Source of the DNA: Desulfogranum japonicum DSM 18378
Lineage (GTDB): Bacteria > Desulfobacterota > Desulfobulbia > Desulfobulbales > Desulfobulbaceae
Assembly: GCF_000429945.1 (NCBI RefSeq)
Contig: NZ_AUCV01000027.1
Coordinates: 1 to 64,000 of the forward strand
Direction: 5' to 3'
DNA length: 64,000 bases
Shown: in pieces, positions 18,605 to 28,234 of the stretch
How the letters are laid out: every line of letters begins with the position of its first letter
Position numbering within the stretch: position 1 is the first letter of the stretch
Program-made: the position numbers and the translations under genes
Notes under the pieces: model-generated
Database searches by the model: none
What the model saw: the letters and a program-made list of their open reading frames with translations, nothing else
What the model was told of the DNA's origin: nothing

Positions 18605-18929
18605 GCAGGTTACCTTTTACTGCCGACCATGCCACAAGAACAACAATTTGATATACGATAAGAGTCATGCCTGCCCTTGGTTCCCCGATTTCAACAGGGA
18701 AGCGTATCTATAGCAGAGAAAAGCCCACACACCAACGGATCTTTCTCCAATGCTTGCTTAAGAACAACAGCTCAGTAACAGGGTATCAATTCATAACTCA
18801 CAAATCTTCTGTGTATAACCGGCCAGGTTGCCCCAGATTACCCCTCTATAGATAAACCATAAGAGCCTGGGCTATGGCACACGAATTTTTACGGCCAAAG
18901 ACCATGCTTATTAGTAAGGAGCATACATA
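18605..18929. other. gene-free stretch
   Basis: No supported gene or strong hairpin was seen. AAGGAG at 18917-18922 belongs to the next gene. Confidence 0.4.
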
Positions 18930-19931
18930 ATGTCAGATATTCTTTCACCTCAACTCTACTCTGTTGAAGAAACCATCGCAGCGATTGAAAAAGGAAAAAT
19001 TCTCTTCCTCAGCGGAGATGAACATGTTCTGAAGCAACTGCCCAAAGGAAGATGGATTGGGGGGACCAGTCCCTACTTTATGACACCGGAAGGTGGAAAG
19101 ACATCCAGAGACATGATCTTCATACATGAGCTTGACCAATCCCATGTGGAAAAAGTCCAGATCAAATTATATAATACGTCAACGATACATCACATTACCC
19201 GCGACGCACCTGAAAATGGTTTTACCCTGCTCCTGATCCCTGCACTTACAGATATTCTGCTTCAGTATGCCCAGAGAGCACCCGAATATGAAGATATGTT
19301 TATCAAACCTGTTATTGGCTGGGTGGCAGGTATTCATCCTGACGATATTCACCAGACAGTTCCAAAGATTTTCAATGGAGGAACAGGAGAAAATTTCAGC
19401 GACCAGGCAGTTGTCATGCATGTTACCCTGAATGAGAACACCGCTGCCACCATTGGTATCATCAATATTCAGGAACAGGGTGAAGGCGACACTTTTACAT
19501 TCAGAGAAACTGGATTCTCCTGCAAAACAGTTCTGGTGAATGGCATAGAGCAGAATTTTGCAAACTACCTCGCGGAAAAACAAATAAATATTCAGCAGCC
19601 TCTGGTTGCCGATTATTCCGGAGCAAGCATCAATGTCTCTTTTCAGGGGATTGATACACAATCACAGACAGTCTCTTTCTACGCTCCGGTCTTCAGTGGT
19701 GTTGAATACAAACTGGCAAAACCAGTGGATGACTATATCAGTGCTTTTTCCCGCGCCCTGCCAGAAATGGAGAACACGGTGATATTCAGCTGCAATTGTC
19801 TTCTGAACTACCTGTACTCGGATCTGGAGGGAAAACAGATAGCTCCCATGTTCGGGCCCATAACATTCGGAGAAATCGCCTACCAGTTATTAAATCAGAC
19901 CTTGGTTTATCTGGCCATAGAAGAATTTTGA
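18930..19931 (+). CDS. uncharacterised conserved-looking protein
   Basis: The protein is 333 residues, and a good ribosome site (AAGGAG) precedes the ATG. There is no signal peptide or membrane segment. Segments such as KGRWIGGTSPYFMTPEGGK, FIHELDQS, and CNCLLNYLYSDLEGK near the C-terminus suggest a ligand-binding fold. The closing CNCLLNYLY followed by GPITFGEIAYQLLNQT recalls FIST-type sensory proteins and a deltaproteobacterial DUF related to them, but I cannot confirm membership. It stands alone, with a MITE copy just downstream. Confidence 0.6.
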   Translation: MSDILSPQLYSVEETIAAIEKGKILFLSGDEHVLKQLPKGRWIGGTSPYFMTPEGGKTSRDMIFIHELDQSHVEKVQIKLYNTSTIHHITRDAPENGFTLLLIPALTDILLQYAQRAPEYEDMFIKPVIGWVAGIHPDDIHQTVPKIFNGGTGENFSDQAVVMHVTLNENTAATIGIINIQEQGEGDTFTFRETGFSCKTVLVNGIEQNFANYLAEKQINIQQPLVADYSGASINVSFQGIDTQSQTVSFYAPVFSGVEYKLAKPVDDYISAFSRALPEMENTVIFSCNCLLNYLYSDLEGKQIAPMFGPITFGEIAYQLLNQTLVYLAIEEF

Positions 19932-19985
19932 GCTTTTCTCTCCTGCCTGTGCCTGTCCATACATGAGGATTTTTGCTCAAGTTTA

Positions 19986-20146
19986 GGGTCGCGGGAAATA
20001 ATAAATATCCAAAAATTGCATAAAATATCGGTTTGGTAACGTTGGCGCGTTAAAGGTTCCATACTGCCCGTATTAAGCCATTGGCGCGACGACACTACCG
20101 AGTTGAGAGACAAGCAAGATTGGATAATGTATTTTTTCCGTGACCC
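19986..20146. mobile_element. MITE-like element, family 1
   Basis: This is a 161-bp element. The left end is GGGTCGCGGGAAATAATAAA and the right end, read inverted, is GGGTCACGGAAAAAATACAT, both continuing to ATCCAA. The copy at 54999-55148 shares both ends and the adjoining AAAAATTGC and CAAGCAAGATTGG segments. No open frame. Confidence 0.7.
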
Positions 20147-20263
20147 ATAAAAAAGCATAGTCTCCGAAAAGAGTATTTATGCAAAGGCACTGGCTAACCC
20201 GTCACATCCCACTGACGGTGAAGGGTTTCCCGTGCACACCATTTCCCCCCGGCCTGAACCTAT

Positions 20264-20284
20264 CGAAAAAGTCATGAGAAATGC
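20264..20284 (-). repeat. dispersed CTCATGAC motif, copy 2
   Basis: On the minus strand this reads CGCATTTCTCATGACTTTTT. See 4646-4671 and 39431-39457. Confidence 0.45.
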
Positions 20285-20380
20285 GGGGTTGCCTCATTCT
20301 GCCCTGGAAAGTATATTCCTAATACATCCAGGCTGAACAACTGCTTTACAAACTAACAATCGCATTTCGAGTTTACATAC

Positions 20381-22864
20381 ATGTCCCTTTCCCCAGCTGA
20401 AAACCACGAACTTTACATGGTCGAGCAGTTCGCTCAATTCACAGACCAGCATATTTTCCTTACCGGACGGGCTGGAACGGGTAAAACTACGTTTCTACAT
20501 AACCTGAAAAAGCAAACCGACAAACGGTTGATTATTACTGCACCAACAGGCGTAGCTGCCATCAACGCAGGCGGTGTAACCCTGCATTCTTTTTTTCAAT
20601 TACCCTTTGGCCCCTGCATTCCGGACAGCAACACACAGACATACCAGCACCGTTTCAGCAAAGAAAAGAGAAACATCATCAAAAATCTCGATCTACTTGT
20701 TATAGATGAAATCAGTATGGTGCGAGCGGATGTTCTGGATGGCGTAGACAGGGTACTGAGAAGGTATCGCCGAAATGAAACGCCCTTTGGTGGAGTACAA
20801 TTACTCATGATCGGAGATTTGCACCAGCTTTCTCCGGTGGTGAAGGATTCTGAAAAAGGAATTCTTGAACAGTATTACCAAACACCATTTTTTTTCAGCA
20901 GCCTTGCCCTGCAAAAAACACATGTCATCCCCATAGAACTCCTGCGCATCTACCGCCAGTCGGATAACCATTTCATCGATCTCCTGAATCGCATTCGGGA
21001 CAATAACCTGGACGCAGCATCCCTGGAGGCACTGAACACTCGTTATGATGCGCATTTCACAGCCGAAGAAAATGCTGGATATATCTATCTCTGCACCCAC
21101 AACAACAGTGCACGTTCAATCAATACCGACCGGTTAAAGGAGCTCCCGGGCAAATCCTATTATTTTGATGCCGAGGTGGACGGCCAGTTCCCTGAACACA
21201 CCTACCCGACGCCAGGATCTCTGGAACTCAAACTCGGGGCACAAGTGATGTTCATCCGCAACGACAACTCCCCTGAAAAACGATATTTTAATGGTAAAAT
21301 TGGCAAAGTTACCGGTATAAACAGCAAAACCATTGAGGTGACATGCAAGGATCACCCATATCCCATAGAGGTAGAAAGCTCCCAATGGGATAATATCGAT
21401 TACAAAATGGATGAAGAACAGGGCGAGATACAACAAAAAGTGATAGGAACCTTTAAACAGTACCCGTTAAAGCTTGCCTGGGCCATTACCGTTCACAAGA
21501 GTCAGGGGCTCACCTTTGACAAAGCGATCATTGACCTGCAGTCAGCATTTGCCCACGGTCAGGTCTATGTAGCCCTCAGCCGTTGTCGATCTCTTGAGGG
21601 GATCGTTCTTTCAAGCCCGTTGACTGCATCTGGGTTACACAGTGATCGCACCATACAACGTTTTCTTTCAGAAAATCAGAAAAAAAAGCCCGATCTGGCA
21701 GCACTGCAGAGGGCAAAAATAGAATACCAGCAGCGTTTGCTCCTCTCCTGCTTTACATTTCTTAGCCTTCAATCCCGCCTGGGCAGCCTGATGACGCTGA
21801 TATTACGCAATGCCGCTGTGGTCAGTTTTCAGGGGGCTGAAGAAATTCAGCCACTTTTCAGCTCTGTTCAAAAAGATATCTGCACTGTTGGTGAAAATTT
21901 TAAACGACAGCTGAATGGATTGTTCCAACAGGATATGCTCCCAGGGGATGATCCTGTTATTCAGGAGCGATTAACCAAGGCTTCCGCCTATTTTAGTGAA
22001 CGCTTTCAAACAGGCCTACTGCCATTTCTCTCTGCTTTTCAATTTGACACGGACAGTAAGGAAATACGTAAAAATCTAAAAAATGCAGTAGAGACCCTTG
22101 AAGAAGAAACCGCCATCAAACTTGCAGCTGTACGCTCCTGCAAAAACGGTTTCATTCCCAGCAAGTACCTTCGCGCTATCTCCACTGCCTGCCCGGAAAA
22201 AAAGAAAACTCCTGTGACATCAGACAGTGATTTTCATGAAGAGGATGTGAAGCATACCGACCTGCTGCAGCAACTTAAAAAATGGCGTACGCAAAAGGCC
22301 CAGGAAAAGAATGTACCTCCGTATCAGATATTGCATCTCAAAGTTCTTGTACAGGTTGCCATATTTCTGCCCGGAAACGAGCAGGAGCTTAAAAGGATAA
22401 AAGGTATCGGCAAACGTCTCTGTGAACGATATGGTCAGGAGCTGTTATCCATGGTAGCAGAATATCGTAAAAGCCATGACATTCAGGACGAAGAATCGAC
22501 GCCTTCCGATAGTGCACAGCCAGGCGAGCCTTCTCCTGCTCAGCAGAAACAAGGGAACACCCGAGACATTACCCTGGAGCTTTTTAGACAAGGTCTGACC
22601 ATGGAACAGATAGCAGAAAAACGAGGTTTGGTGCCCAATACCATTGCAGGACACCTGGCTTTTGAGGTGGAAAAGGGAGAAGTCAGCATAAACGATCTTA
22701 TACCTGACTCCAAACGAGATTACCTGGAGCAATTTTTGGAGAATCTTCAGGAAAAAGAGCTGGGGGAAATTAAAGAACTGGCTGGTGAGGACTATTCTTA
22801 CGGTGAGATCAAATTAATGCTTGCCCACCTCAAATTTCAAAAAATCAAGGGAAATACAGCTTAA
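20381..22864 (+). CDS. PIF1-like helicase with HRDC and HTH domains
   Basis: The protein is 827 residues. A superfamily-1 helicase core spans about 1-440: Walker A GRAGTGKTTF, then ITAPTGVAAINAGG, Walker B LLVIDEISM, MIGDLHQLSPV, and the C-terminal VHKSQGLTFDKA and YVALSRCR motifs. The centre (about 450-620) is unassigned. An HRDC domain (about 645-690, with LKRIKGIGKRLCERYG) and a C-terminal HTH of the type found behind RecQ helicases (LFRQGLTMEQIAEKRGLVPNTIAGHL) complete it. It probably remodels DNA structures such as quadruplexes or R-loops. It stands alone. Confidence 0.88.
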   Translation: MSLSPAENHELYMVEQFAQFTDQHIFLTGRAGTGKTTFLHNLKKQTDKRLIITAPTGVAAINAGGVTLHSFFQLPFGPCIPDSNTQTYQHRFSKEKRNIIKNLDLLVIDEISMVRADVLDGVDRVLRRYRRNETPFGGVQLLMIGDLHQLSPVVKDSEKGILEQYYQTPFFFSSLALQKTHVIPIELLRIYRQSDNHFIDLLNRIRDNNLDAASLEALNTRYDAHFTAEENAGYIYLCTHNNSARSINTDRLKELPGKSYYFDAEVDGQFPEHTYPTPGSLELKLGAQVMFIRNDNSPEKRYFNGKIGKVTGINSKTIEVTCKDHPYPIEVESSQWDNIDYKMDEEQGEIQQKVIGTFKQYPLKLAWAITVHKSQGLTFDKAIIDLQSAFAHGQVYVALSRCRSLEGIVLSSPLTASGLHSDRTIQRFLSENQKKKPDLAALQRAKIEYQQRLLLSCFTFLSLQSRLGSLMTLILRNAAVVSFQGAEEIQPLFSSVQKDICTVGENFKRQLNGLFQQDMLPGDDPVIQERLTKASAYFSERFQTGLLPFLSAFQFDTDSKEIRKNLKNAVETLEEETAIKLAAVRSCKNGFIPSKYLRAISTACPEKKKTPVTSDSDFHEEDVKHTDLLQQLKKWRTQKAQEKNVPPYQILHLKVLVQVAIFLPGNEQELKRIKGIGKRLCERYGQELLSMVAEYRKSHDIQDEESTPSDSAQPGEPSPAQQKQGNTRDITLELFRQGLTMEQIAEKRGLVPNTIAGHLAFEVEKGEVSINDLIPDSKRDYLEQFLENLQEKELGEIKELAGEDYSYGEIKLMLAHLKFQKIKGNTA

Positions 22865-22884
22865 CGCCATTCTTCCACAAACAA

Positions 22885-22901
22885 TTGGCCCATTTGATGC
22901 T
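22885..22901 (+). promoter_or_regulatory. weak sigma-54-like site upstream of the kinase operon
   Basis: TTGGCCCATTTGATGCT has GG and GC ten bases apart, with about 8 of 11 consensus positions matched. It lies 118 bp before the kinase ATG. TTGCAACAC at 22979-22987, downstream of it, resembles the arm of the palindrome at 27893-27931. Low confidence, because four fixed positions occur by chance. Confidence 0.3.
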
Positions 22902-23017
22902 ACACTAGCAGGCAAAGACCACATTTCTGTGTCACGCACCACATAAACGTTGGAAAAAGTGTAGCACGCAACAGTGTCTTGCAACACTTGTGCTGCATTT
23001 CACTATCAAGGGCCGCT

Positions 23018-25075
23018 ATGATCACATCGGAATCAGAACATACAGATCGTATTGCCTTGCTTGAACATCGCTGCCACCTGCTCAGGCGCATGAACGAGTT
23101 CAAGGTACACTACCGTTTCAACCAGGATGAGCTCTATATCCTGCAGCAATGTTGCAAAATTTTAATTCAGGATCTGGAGTTCTGCCTGTTATGGATCGGC
23201 AAACGGGCACTGGAAGATGAAAACACCTTAGTACCCCTGGTGGCAGTCTGTAACAGTGACGACGATGACACCTGCCTTCGTGAAATCACCCAGGTTCTTG
23301 AGGAAAAAGAATATCGCCCGCCTGCTGTACGGGTTATGACCACAGGATCTCCACAACTCTTTGGTCCCCGCGATCTCGAACAGTTTCCAAGCCCCACACT
23401 GCAACGGCTTGCCAAGGCGAACAACACTGCTTCCATCGGTGCCTGGCCCCTGGTCTCCAACGGACGGGAGTATGGGGTTCTCACCATTTATTCAACCAAT
23501 CCCCATGCTTTTCAAGGTGCCGAGTTAGATTTTGTCTCCAACATACTGGCAGACATCTCGCTGACCATGTATCTGGACGAGACAGCCAAACGACTCAACC
23601 AACAACGTGATTTCAATGCTGAAATCATCGACACTGTACAGGCCCTGCTTGTTTCTTTAATGCCCTGCGGCAATATCCTGTCGTTCAATCAGAAGGCCCA
23701 GGAAATAACAGGCTATACCGAAGATGAGGTGAAAGGAAAATATTGGGTCGATGTCCTCATAGCACCTGAAAAACGCAAGCAAAGCCAGGTTCAGTTTTCC
23801 GATCTCTTAAAAGCTGCCAGCTCCGACATGAACTTTCAGACAGAGATTCTGACCAAGCATGGCGAAAAACGGATCATAAGCTGGCATGGTTCAATCCAGT
23901 CAAATCTGGGCAAAGGGCAGGTCGGCCTGGTTTTGTTCGGGCAGGACATTACCAGCACTGTAAGCGCAGAACGGGATAGAGAAAACGCGCTGGCAAAGTG
24001 GAACAACATCTTTAATTCCATGATGGACCCGGCCCTTGTAGTTTCGGAACACGGCATCATCCTCGACGTTAATACATCCACCTGCGTTGCCGCCAAAAAA
24101 CCAAGAGAACAGATTCTTTACCAGAGTGTCTGCGACATTCTCCACGGCGGACGCTCCCCCGGTGCGGTCTGTCCCCTGGAAACACTGCTCAAGGATAGCA
24201 GAAATAGAACATTTGAGACCGAACTCAAAGGATTGCAGGGAAATTATATGATGACAGTCTCCCCACTCGCATCCTACGCTGGGCAATCCGGCGCCTCTCT
24301 TCTGCTGGCCAGGGATTTGACCGAAGAACAGCTCATGAAGGCAGAAGCACTTCGCGCCGCGCAACTGGCATCTGTCGGCGAACTTGCAGCTGGTGTGGCT
24401 CACGAAATCAATAATCCCATTAACGGGATCATCAATTATGCCCAGATTCTCATCGATAACCAGCCAGATAAAGGCGACAGGCATTTTCTCAGGTGCATAA
24501 TCAAGGAAGGAAAACGAATAGCTGGAATCACCCGCAAGCTTCTCGATTTCTCGCGAAAGGTGGAAGACGCACCGGAGCCGATTACCATCCAGCCACTTGT
24601 CAGTAATTGCATAGACCTGATACAGCATCAGCTTTCCATGGATGGTATTGAACTGGCACTGAACTTTGATCCCGACCTGCCGCTTATACACTGTAATCCC
24701 CACCAGTTACAGCAGGTACTGCTCAACATATTCAGTAATGCCAGGCACGCGGTAAATGAAAAGTTTGCAGGCAATATAACAGAAACCAAAAACGTCATAC
24801 TGGAGGCCAAGCCAAAACAGATAGATAACCGGCAATACGTTCGCTTGACCATCACCGATAACGGCACAGGAATTAAACATGAGATTATCGACCGGGTAAT
24901 GGATCCTTTTTTCTCTACCAAACCCCACGGCCAAGGAACAGGTCTGGGCCTGAGTATCAGTCAGAGTCTTGTTCAAGAAAATGGAGGATTCCTGCGAATA
25001 CACAGTGAACTGGGTGCATATACCTCGGTACAGATTGACCTCCCGGTTTCAGGACATGAAGGAGAATTGGCATGA
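23018..25075 (+). CDS. soluble sensor histidine kinase, GAF-PAS-PAS
   Basis: The protein is about 685 residues from the ATG at 23018; a TTG 39 bases upstream would add 13 residues but lies inside a repeat-like motif. The order is a GAF-like sensor (about 30-190), PAS (about 200-320), a second PAS (about 325-450), HisKA with H in GELAAGVAHEINNPINGI, and HATPase with NIFSNARHAV, DNGTGIK and GTGLGLSI. There are no membrane segments, so it senses a cytoplasmic signal. It is the first gene of an operon with overlapping stops and starts ending in a sigma-54 response regulator, its probable target. Confidence 0.9.
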   Translation: MITSESEHTDRIALLEHRCHLLRRMNEFKVHYRFNQDELYILQQCCKILIQDLEFCLLWIGKRALEDENTLVPLVAVCNSDDDDTCLREITQVLEEKEYRPPAVRVMTTGSPQLFGPRDLEQFPSPTLQRLAKANNTASIGAWPLVSNGREYGVLTIYSTNPHAFQGAELDFVSNILADISLTMYLDETAKRLNQQRDFNAEIIDTVQALLVSLMPCGNILSFNQKAQEITGYTEDEVKGKYWVDVLIAPEKRKQSQVQFSDLLKAASSDMNFQTEILTKHGEKRIISWHGSIQSNLGKGQVGLVLFGQDITSTVSAERDRENALAKWNNIFNSMMDPALVVSEHGIILDVNTSTCVAAKKPREQILYQSVCDILHGGRSPGAVCPLETLLKDSRNRTFETELKGLQGNYMMTVSPLASYAGQSGASLLLARDLTEEQLMKAEALRAAQLASVGELAAGVAHEINNPINGIINYAQILIDNQPDKGDRHFLRCIIKEGKRIAGITRKLLDFSRKVEDAPEPITIQPLVSNCIDLIQHQLSMDGIELALNFDPDLPLIHCNPHQLQQVLLNIFSNARHAVNEKFAGNITETKNVILEAKPKQIDNRQYVRLTITDNGTGIKHEIIDRVMDPFFSTKPHGQGTGLGLSISQSLVQENGGFLRIHSELGAYTSVQIDLPVSGHEGELA

Positions 25076-25857
25076 CCCTGCAGTCAAAAATTGTTACCCA
25101 AACCGGCCTGGCTTTCGGCCTGACCATTATCATGATTTTTTATCTGATCCACCACCAGGGCAGTCACCATGCAGCAAGTTCTCTCTCCTATCCCCTTCTC
25201 GGAATAACCTTGCTGGCAATCCTGTTTGCGGTGGTAGTAATTCTCATGCAATCTGTTTTCCGCATGGCAGAACAGGAAGCAGCAAGGGCTGAAAAGGATC
25301 TTGAGGCGTTAACCAGATCACTTAAAGAAACCACAACTGACCTGGAAAACCATGTGGAGCGGCGTACGTTTGAAATCTCTGTCGCCAATGCATCACTGAA
25401 CCGGGAAATTGCAGAACGCATTCAGGCCGAAGCTGAGATGAAAAAGGTACAAAGGCAAATGGAGCTCATTCTTGAATCTGCCGGGGACGGAATTTTTGGT
25501 CTGGACGCGGACGGAAATGTCACGTTTATGAACAGGGCTGCCTCCAACATGCTGGGCTGGAGCGCAGAAGAGCTAATAGGAAAATCCCATCATGATCTTG
25601 TGCATCACAGTTATACTGATGGTTCCCGCTATCCGGTTGATTCATGCCCCATAAGTCAGGCCTATCTAGACGGTAAGGTGCATGTCGGTGCAGACGAAAT
25701 ATTCTGGACCAGAGATGGGAAAGGATTTCCCGTTGAATATATCAGCACTCCCATTATAGAACAGAAAAAATTCACAGGCGCTGTTGTTGTTTTTCGGGAA
25801 GTACATAATGGACGTGATCACAAAGCAGCAAACAGGACAGGAGTAATCCATGAATGA
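25072..25857 (+). CDS. membrane-anchored PAS protein
   Basis: The protein is 261 residues. Two membrane segments (about 12-28 and 42-62) are followed by a long coiled coil (about 65-130) and one PAS domain (about 135-250, with ILESAGDGIFGLDADGNVTF). No kinase or other output domain follows. The start overlaps the kinase stop (ATGA) and the end overlaps the regulator start. It may present a second signal to the kinase, or be a kinase that lost its catalytic half. Confidence 0.8.
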   Translation: MTLQSKIVTQTGLAFGLTIIMIFYLIHHQGSHHAASSLSYPLLGITLLAILFAVVVILMQSVFRMAEQEAARAEKDLEALTRSLKETTTDLENHVERRTFEISVANASLNREIAERIQAEAEMKKVQRQMELILESAGDGIFGLDADGNVTFMNRAASNMLGWSAEELIGKSHHDLVHHSYTDGSRYPVDSCPISQAYLDGKVHVGADEIFWTRDGKGFPVEYISTPIIEQKKFTGAVVVFREVHNGRDHKAANRTGVIHE

Positions 25858-27670
25858 CGACAGCACCTCCAGCCAACATAGTATTCTAGTAGTAGATGAC
25901 GAAGAAAGCCTCAGGAATACGTTTCAGTTTTTTCTGAAAAAACAGGGCTATTCCCCGGTTATCACGGCATCGACCTTTATCGAGGCAATGGAAGCCATCT
26001 CTCACCATTGCTTTGATCTCATAATCAGCGATATAGTACTTGGCGGACAATCGGGAATTGATTTTCTCCGTTCCATTCGTGACCAGGGGGTCAGCTGCCC
26101 GGTTGTCATGATAACCGGGTATCCGAATGTCGATACTGCATCAGAAGCTGTTCGTCTCGGAGCCTTTGACTATATTCCAAAACCTGTTGAAAAGGAGACG
26201 CTGCTCAAAACAGCCAGACTGGCTCTCCAGCAATGGGAGCTGCAGAACGAGCGGATACGAGTTGAAGAAGAAAAAGAACGTTATCGCGTTTTCCTTGAAA
26301 CGGTCTTTAAAAGTGTCACTGATGGAATTGTAACCCTTGACTCCAATCTGCAGGCCATGGACATGAATCCGGCAGCACGCCTGCTTTTCAGCCAACTTTA
26401 CAAAGATACTGTTGATCATCACATTATACTGCACCTCTGTGGTCTGGCTGATTTTCAGCCCTTAAAAAACGATCTTCTCAGAGTATTGAAAACCGGTGTG
26501 GAAGTGTCGGAACATCGGCTGGAATGTCAGACCATCGGGCAGCAGAAAAAAATTCTGAGCATCTGCACATCACCATTAAAAGGTGATGCAGCATCCTCCG
26601 ACGGACTGGTTCTGGTCATTCGAGATATGACCAACCCCACAGATACCCCCTCATCTCCTCGCACAAGATTCCATAGCTATATCGGAAAAAGCGATGCAAT
26701 GCAGGCAGTGTATACCATGATTGAAAATGTCGGCAGGGTGGATCTGACAGTATTGATTACCGGGGAATCAGGGACCGGCAAGGAACTGGCAGCAGAAGCC
26801 CTGCATAACGAAAGCAGACGCAAAAACAAGCAATTGATAAAGGTTGACTGTACAGCCATCCCGGAAAACCTCCTGGAAAGCGAACTCTTCGGGCATCGTA
26901 AAGGTTCGTTTACCGGGGCTGACAGAGATCGGATGGGAAGAATTCTCCAGGCCGATGGAGGCACGCTGTTTCTCGATGAAATCGGAGATATCTCTCCTAT
27001 GATGCAACTCAGACTCCTGCGATTTCTTCAGGAGAGCACCTTTTATCCTGTGGGTCAGGACACCCCCATAAAGGTGGATGTACGTGTGATTGGCGCCACC
27101 AATGTAGACCTCAAGGAAAAAGTCAGTAAGGGTGAATTTAGAGAAGACCTGTACTTTCGACTCAGGGTAATAGATGTCATGCTCCCGCCTTTGCGAGAAC
27201 GTGACGGCGATATCGACCTGCTTGCATCTCATTTCATTGAACGTACAGCCAACAGTATAGGCAAAAGCATCAATGGCCTTTCAGCACAGGCGCAGAAAAC
27301 CCTTCGCCAATATCCCTGGCCAGGTAATGTCAGAGAACTGCAGCATGCCATGGAGCGAGCCTGCGTTCTTTGCAATGGACCAACTATTTCAACGGATGAA
27401 CTCCCACCGGAAATTCTCAACTATAATCCTGTCAAAACAGAAATTTCCATGCAAAAAGAAGAACAGCCTGTAGCCAGCCCTTCTGTTCCTCTCACAAATA
27501 CGCAACCTCCCGTGGAACAACATGTTCCCATGGAGGTGCGTATCATTGAAACCTTGAAAAAAACCGGAGGCAATAAAGCCAAGGCTGCGCGGCTCTTGAA
27601 CATTGACCGTACGACTTTATATCGGAAAATAAAGGAATTTAATCTGGATTTATCTTCCCTCGACCTTTAG
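25850..27670 (+). CDS. sigma-54-dependent response regulator with PAS domain
   Basis: The protein is 606 residues. The receiver spans about 10-125, with the acidic pair in VVDDEES, phospho-acceptor in LIISDIVLGG and K in IPKPVEK. A PAS-like domain spans about 150-260. The AAA+ sigma-54 activator domain spans about 285-510: Walker A GESGTGKE, sigma-54 contact loop KGSFTGAD (a GAFTGA variant with S) and Walker B GGTLFLDEIGD. A Fis-type HTH closes it (KAKAARLLNIDRTTLYRKIKEF). It activates sigma-54 RNA polymerase when phosphorylated. Candidate targets lie immediately downstream, at 28131 and 34557. Confidence 0.93.
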   Translation: MNDDSTSSQHSILVVDDEESLRNTFQFFLKKQGYSPVITASTFIEAMEAISHHCFDLIISDIVLGGQSGIDFLRSIRDQGVSCPVVMITGYPNVDTASEAVRLGAFDYIPKPVEKETLLKTARLALQQWELQNERIRVEEEKERYRVFLETVFKSVTDGIVTLDSNLQAMDMNPAARLLFSQLYKDTVDHHIILHLCGLADFQPLKNDLLRVLKTGVEVSEHRLECQTIGQQKKILSICTSPLKGDAASSDGLVLVIRDMTNPTDTPSSPRTRFHSYIGKSDAMQAVYTMIENVGRVDLTVLITGESGTGKELAAEALHNESRRKNKQLIKVDCTAIPENLLESELFGHRKGSFTGADRDRMGRILQADGGTLFLDEIGDISPMMQLRLLRFLQESTFYPVGQDTPIKVDVRVIGATNVDLKEKVSKGEFREDLYFRLRVIDVMLPPLRERDGDIDLLASHFIERTANSIGKSINGLSAQAQKTLRQYPWPGNVRELQHAMERACVLCNGPTISTDELPPEILNYNPVKTEISMQKEEQPVASPSVPLTNTQPPVEQHVPMEVRIIETLKKTGGNKAKAARLLNIDRTTLYRKIKEFNLDLSSLDL

Positions 27671-28130
27671 CCCGAAAGAAGCAATCACGTAAGGTCAGTG
27701 GGAAAAATACGTTATCCGATCTTGTAGGTATCTCAACACCTTCTCCTTGCTGCTTCAATGGTTCCATACCGGTCGTTTGCTCCATTGATACAGCAGGGAG
27801 AATCAGCCGATATCCTGTGAATCCTTTGGTGAGGTATTGCTTTCCGCGCTCCTGGCGGTTTACATCATTCCAACTGAGACGCCACACTATCGTTGCAACA
27901 CACCTGTGGTAAAACCACAGGTGTGTTGCAATATTCTGCAATCCTCCGTCTCTTCTCCTAGATCCCTCCACGAAGAACCAATTGTATATATTTTCCATCT
28001 TTTTCAACTGGTTAGCCGATCGCGATGAAACATTCGCTTATTTCCGGCATACAGACCCGGCAATAACAACACTCTAAAAAACACCTTAATTCAGAAAGAT
28101 ACCCAAACACCCAGTCAATGTTACTGATGT
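27671..28130. other. intergenic region ahead of the ftsH operon
   Basis: No gene was found with a ribosome site. The one notable structure is the long palindrome at 27893-27931. Confidence 0.45.
27893..27931. promoter_or_regulatory. 18-bp-arm perfect palindrome, candidate enhancer site
   Basis: TTGCAACACACCTGTGGT, a three-base AAA spacer and the exact complement. No T run follows, so a standard terminator is unlikely. It lies about 200 bp upstream of the -24/-12-like site at 28131 and just behind the sigma-54 regulator gene, the usual distance for an activator site. TTGCAACAC also occurs at 22979-22987 and TGCAACAC at 34390-34397. Confidence 0.5.
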
Positions 28131-28147
28131 GTGGCATTGCCTGTGCA
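28131..28147 (+). promoter_or_regulatory. candidate sigma-54 promoter for the ftsH-cytochrome operon
   Basis: TGGCATTGCCTGTGCA matches 9 of 11 positions of TGGCAC-N5-TTGCA, with the invariant GG (28133-28134) and GC (28145-28146) ten bases apart. It sits about 90 bp before the ftsH start. Confidence 0.5.
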
Positions 28148-28234
28148 ATTCAAAAGGAAACGAATGAATACGTATTCATTCTTCTCCCTTAGGTTAATAC
28201 ATGGAGCATATGCTGCATCAGCAGCAAGAGCACA

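Noticed and set aside
27893-27931. Rho-independent terminator of the kinase operon
   Set aside because: No T run follows on either strand and the hairpin is more than 200 bases past the stop; a regulator site fits better, though termination is not excluded.
27639-28007. 122-residue open frame on the minus strand
   Set aside because: It runs through the long palindrome and the 3' end of the sigma-54 regulator, has no ribosome site and no recognisable content.
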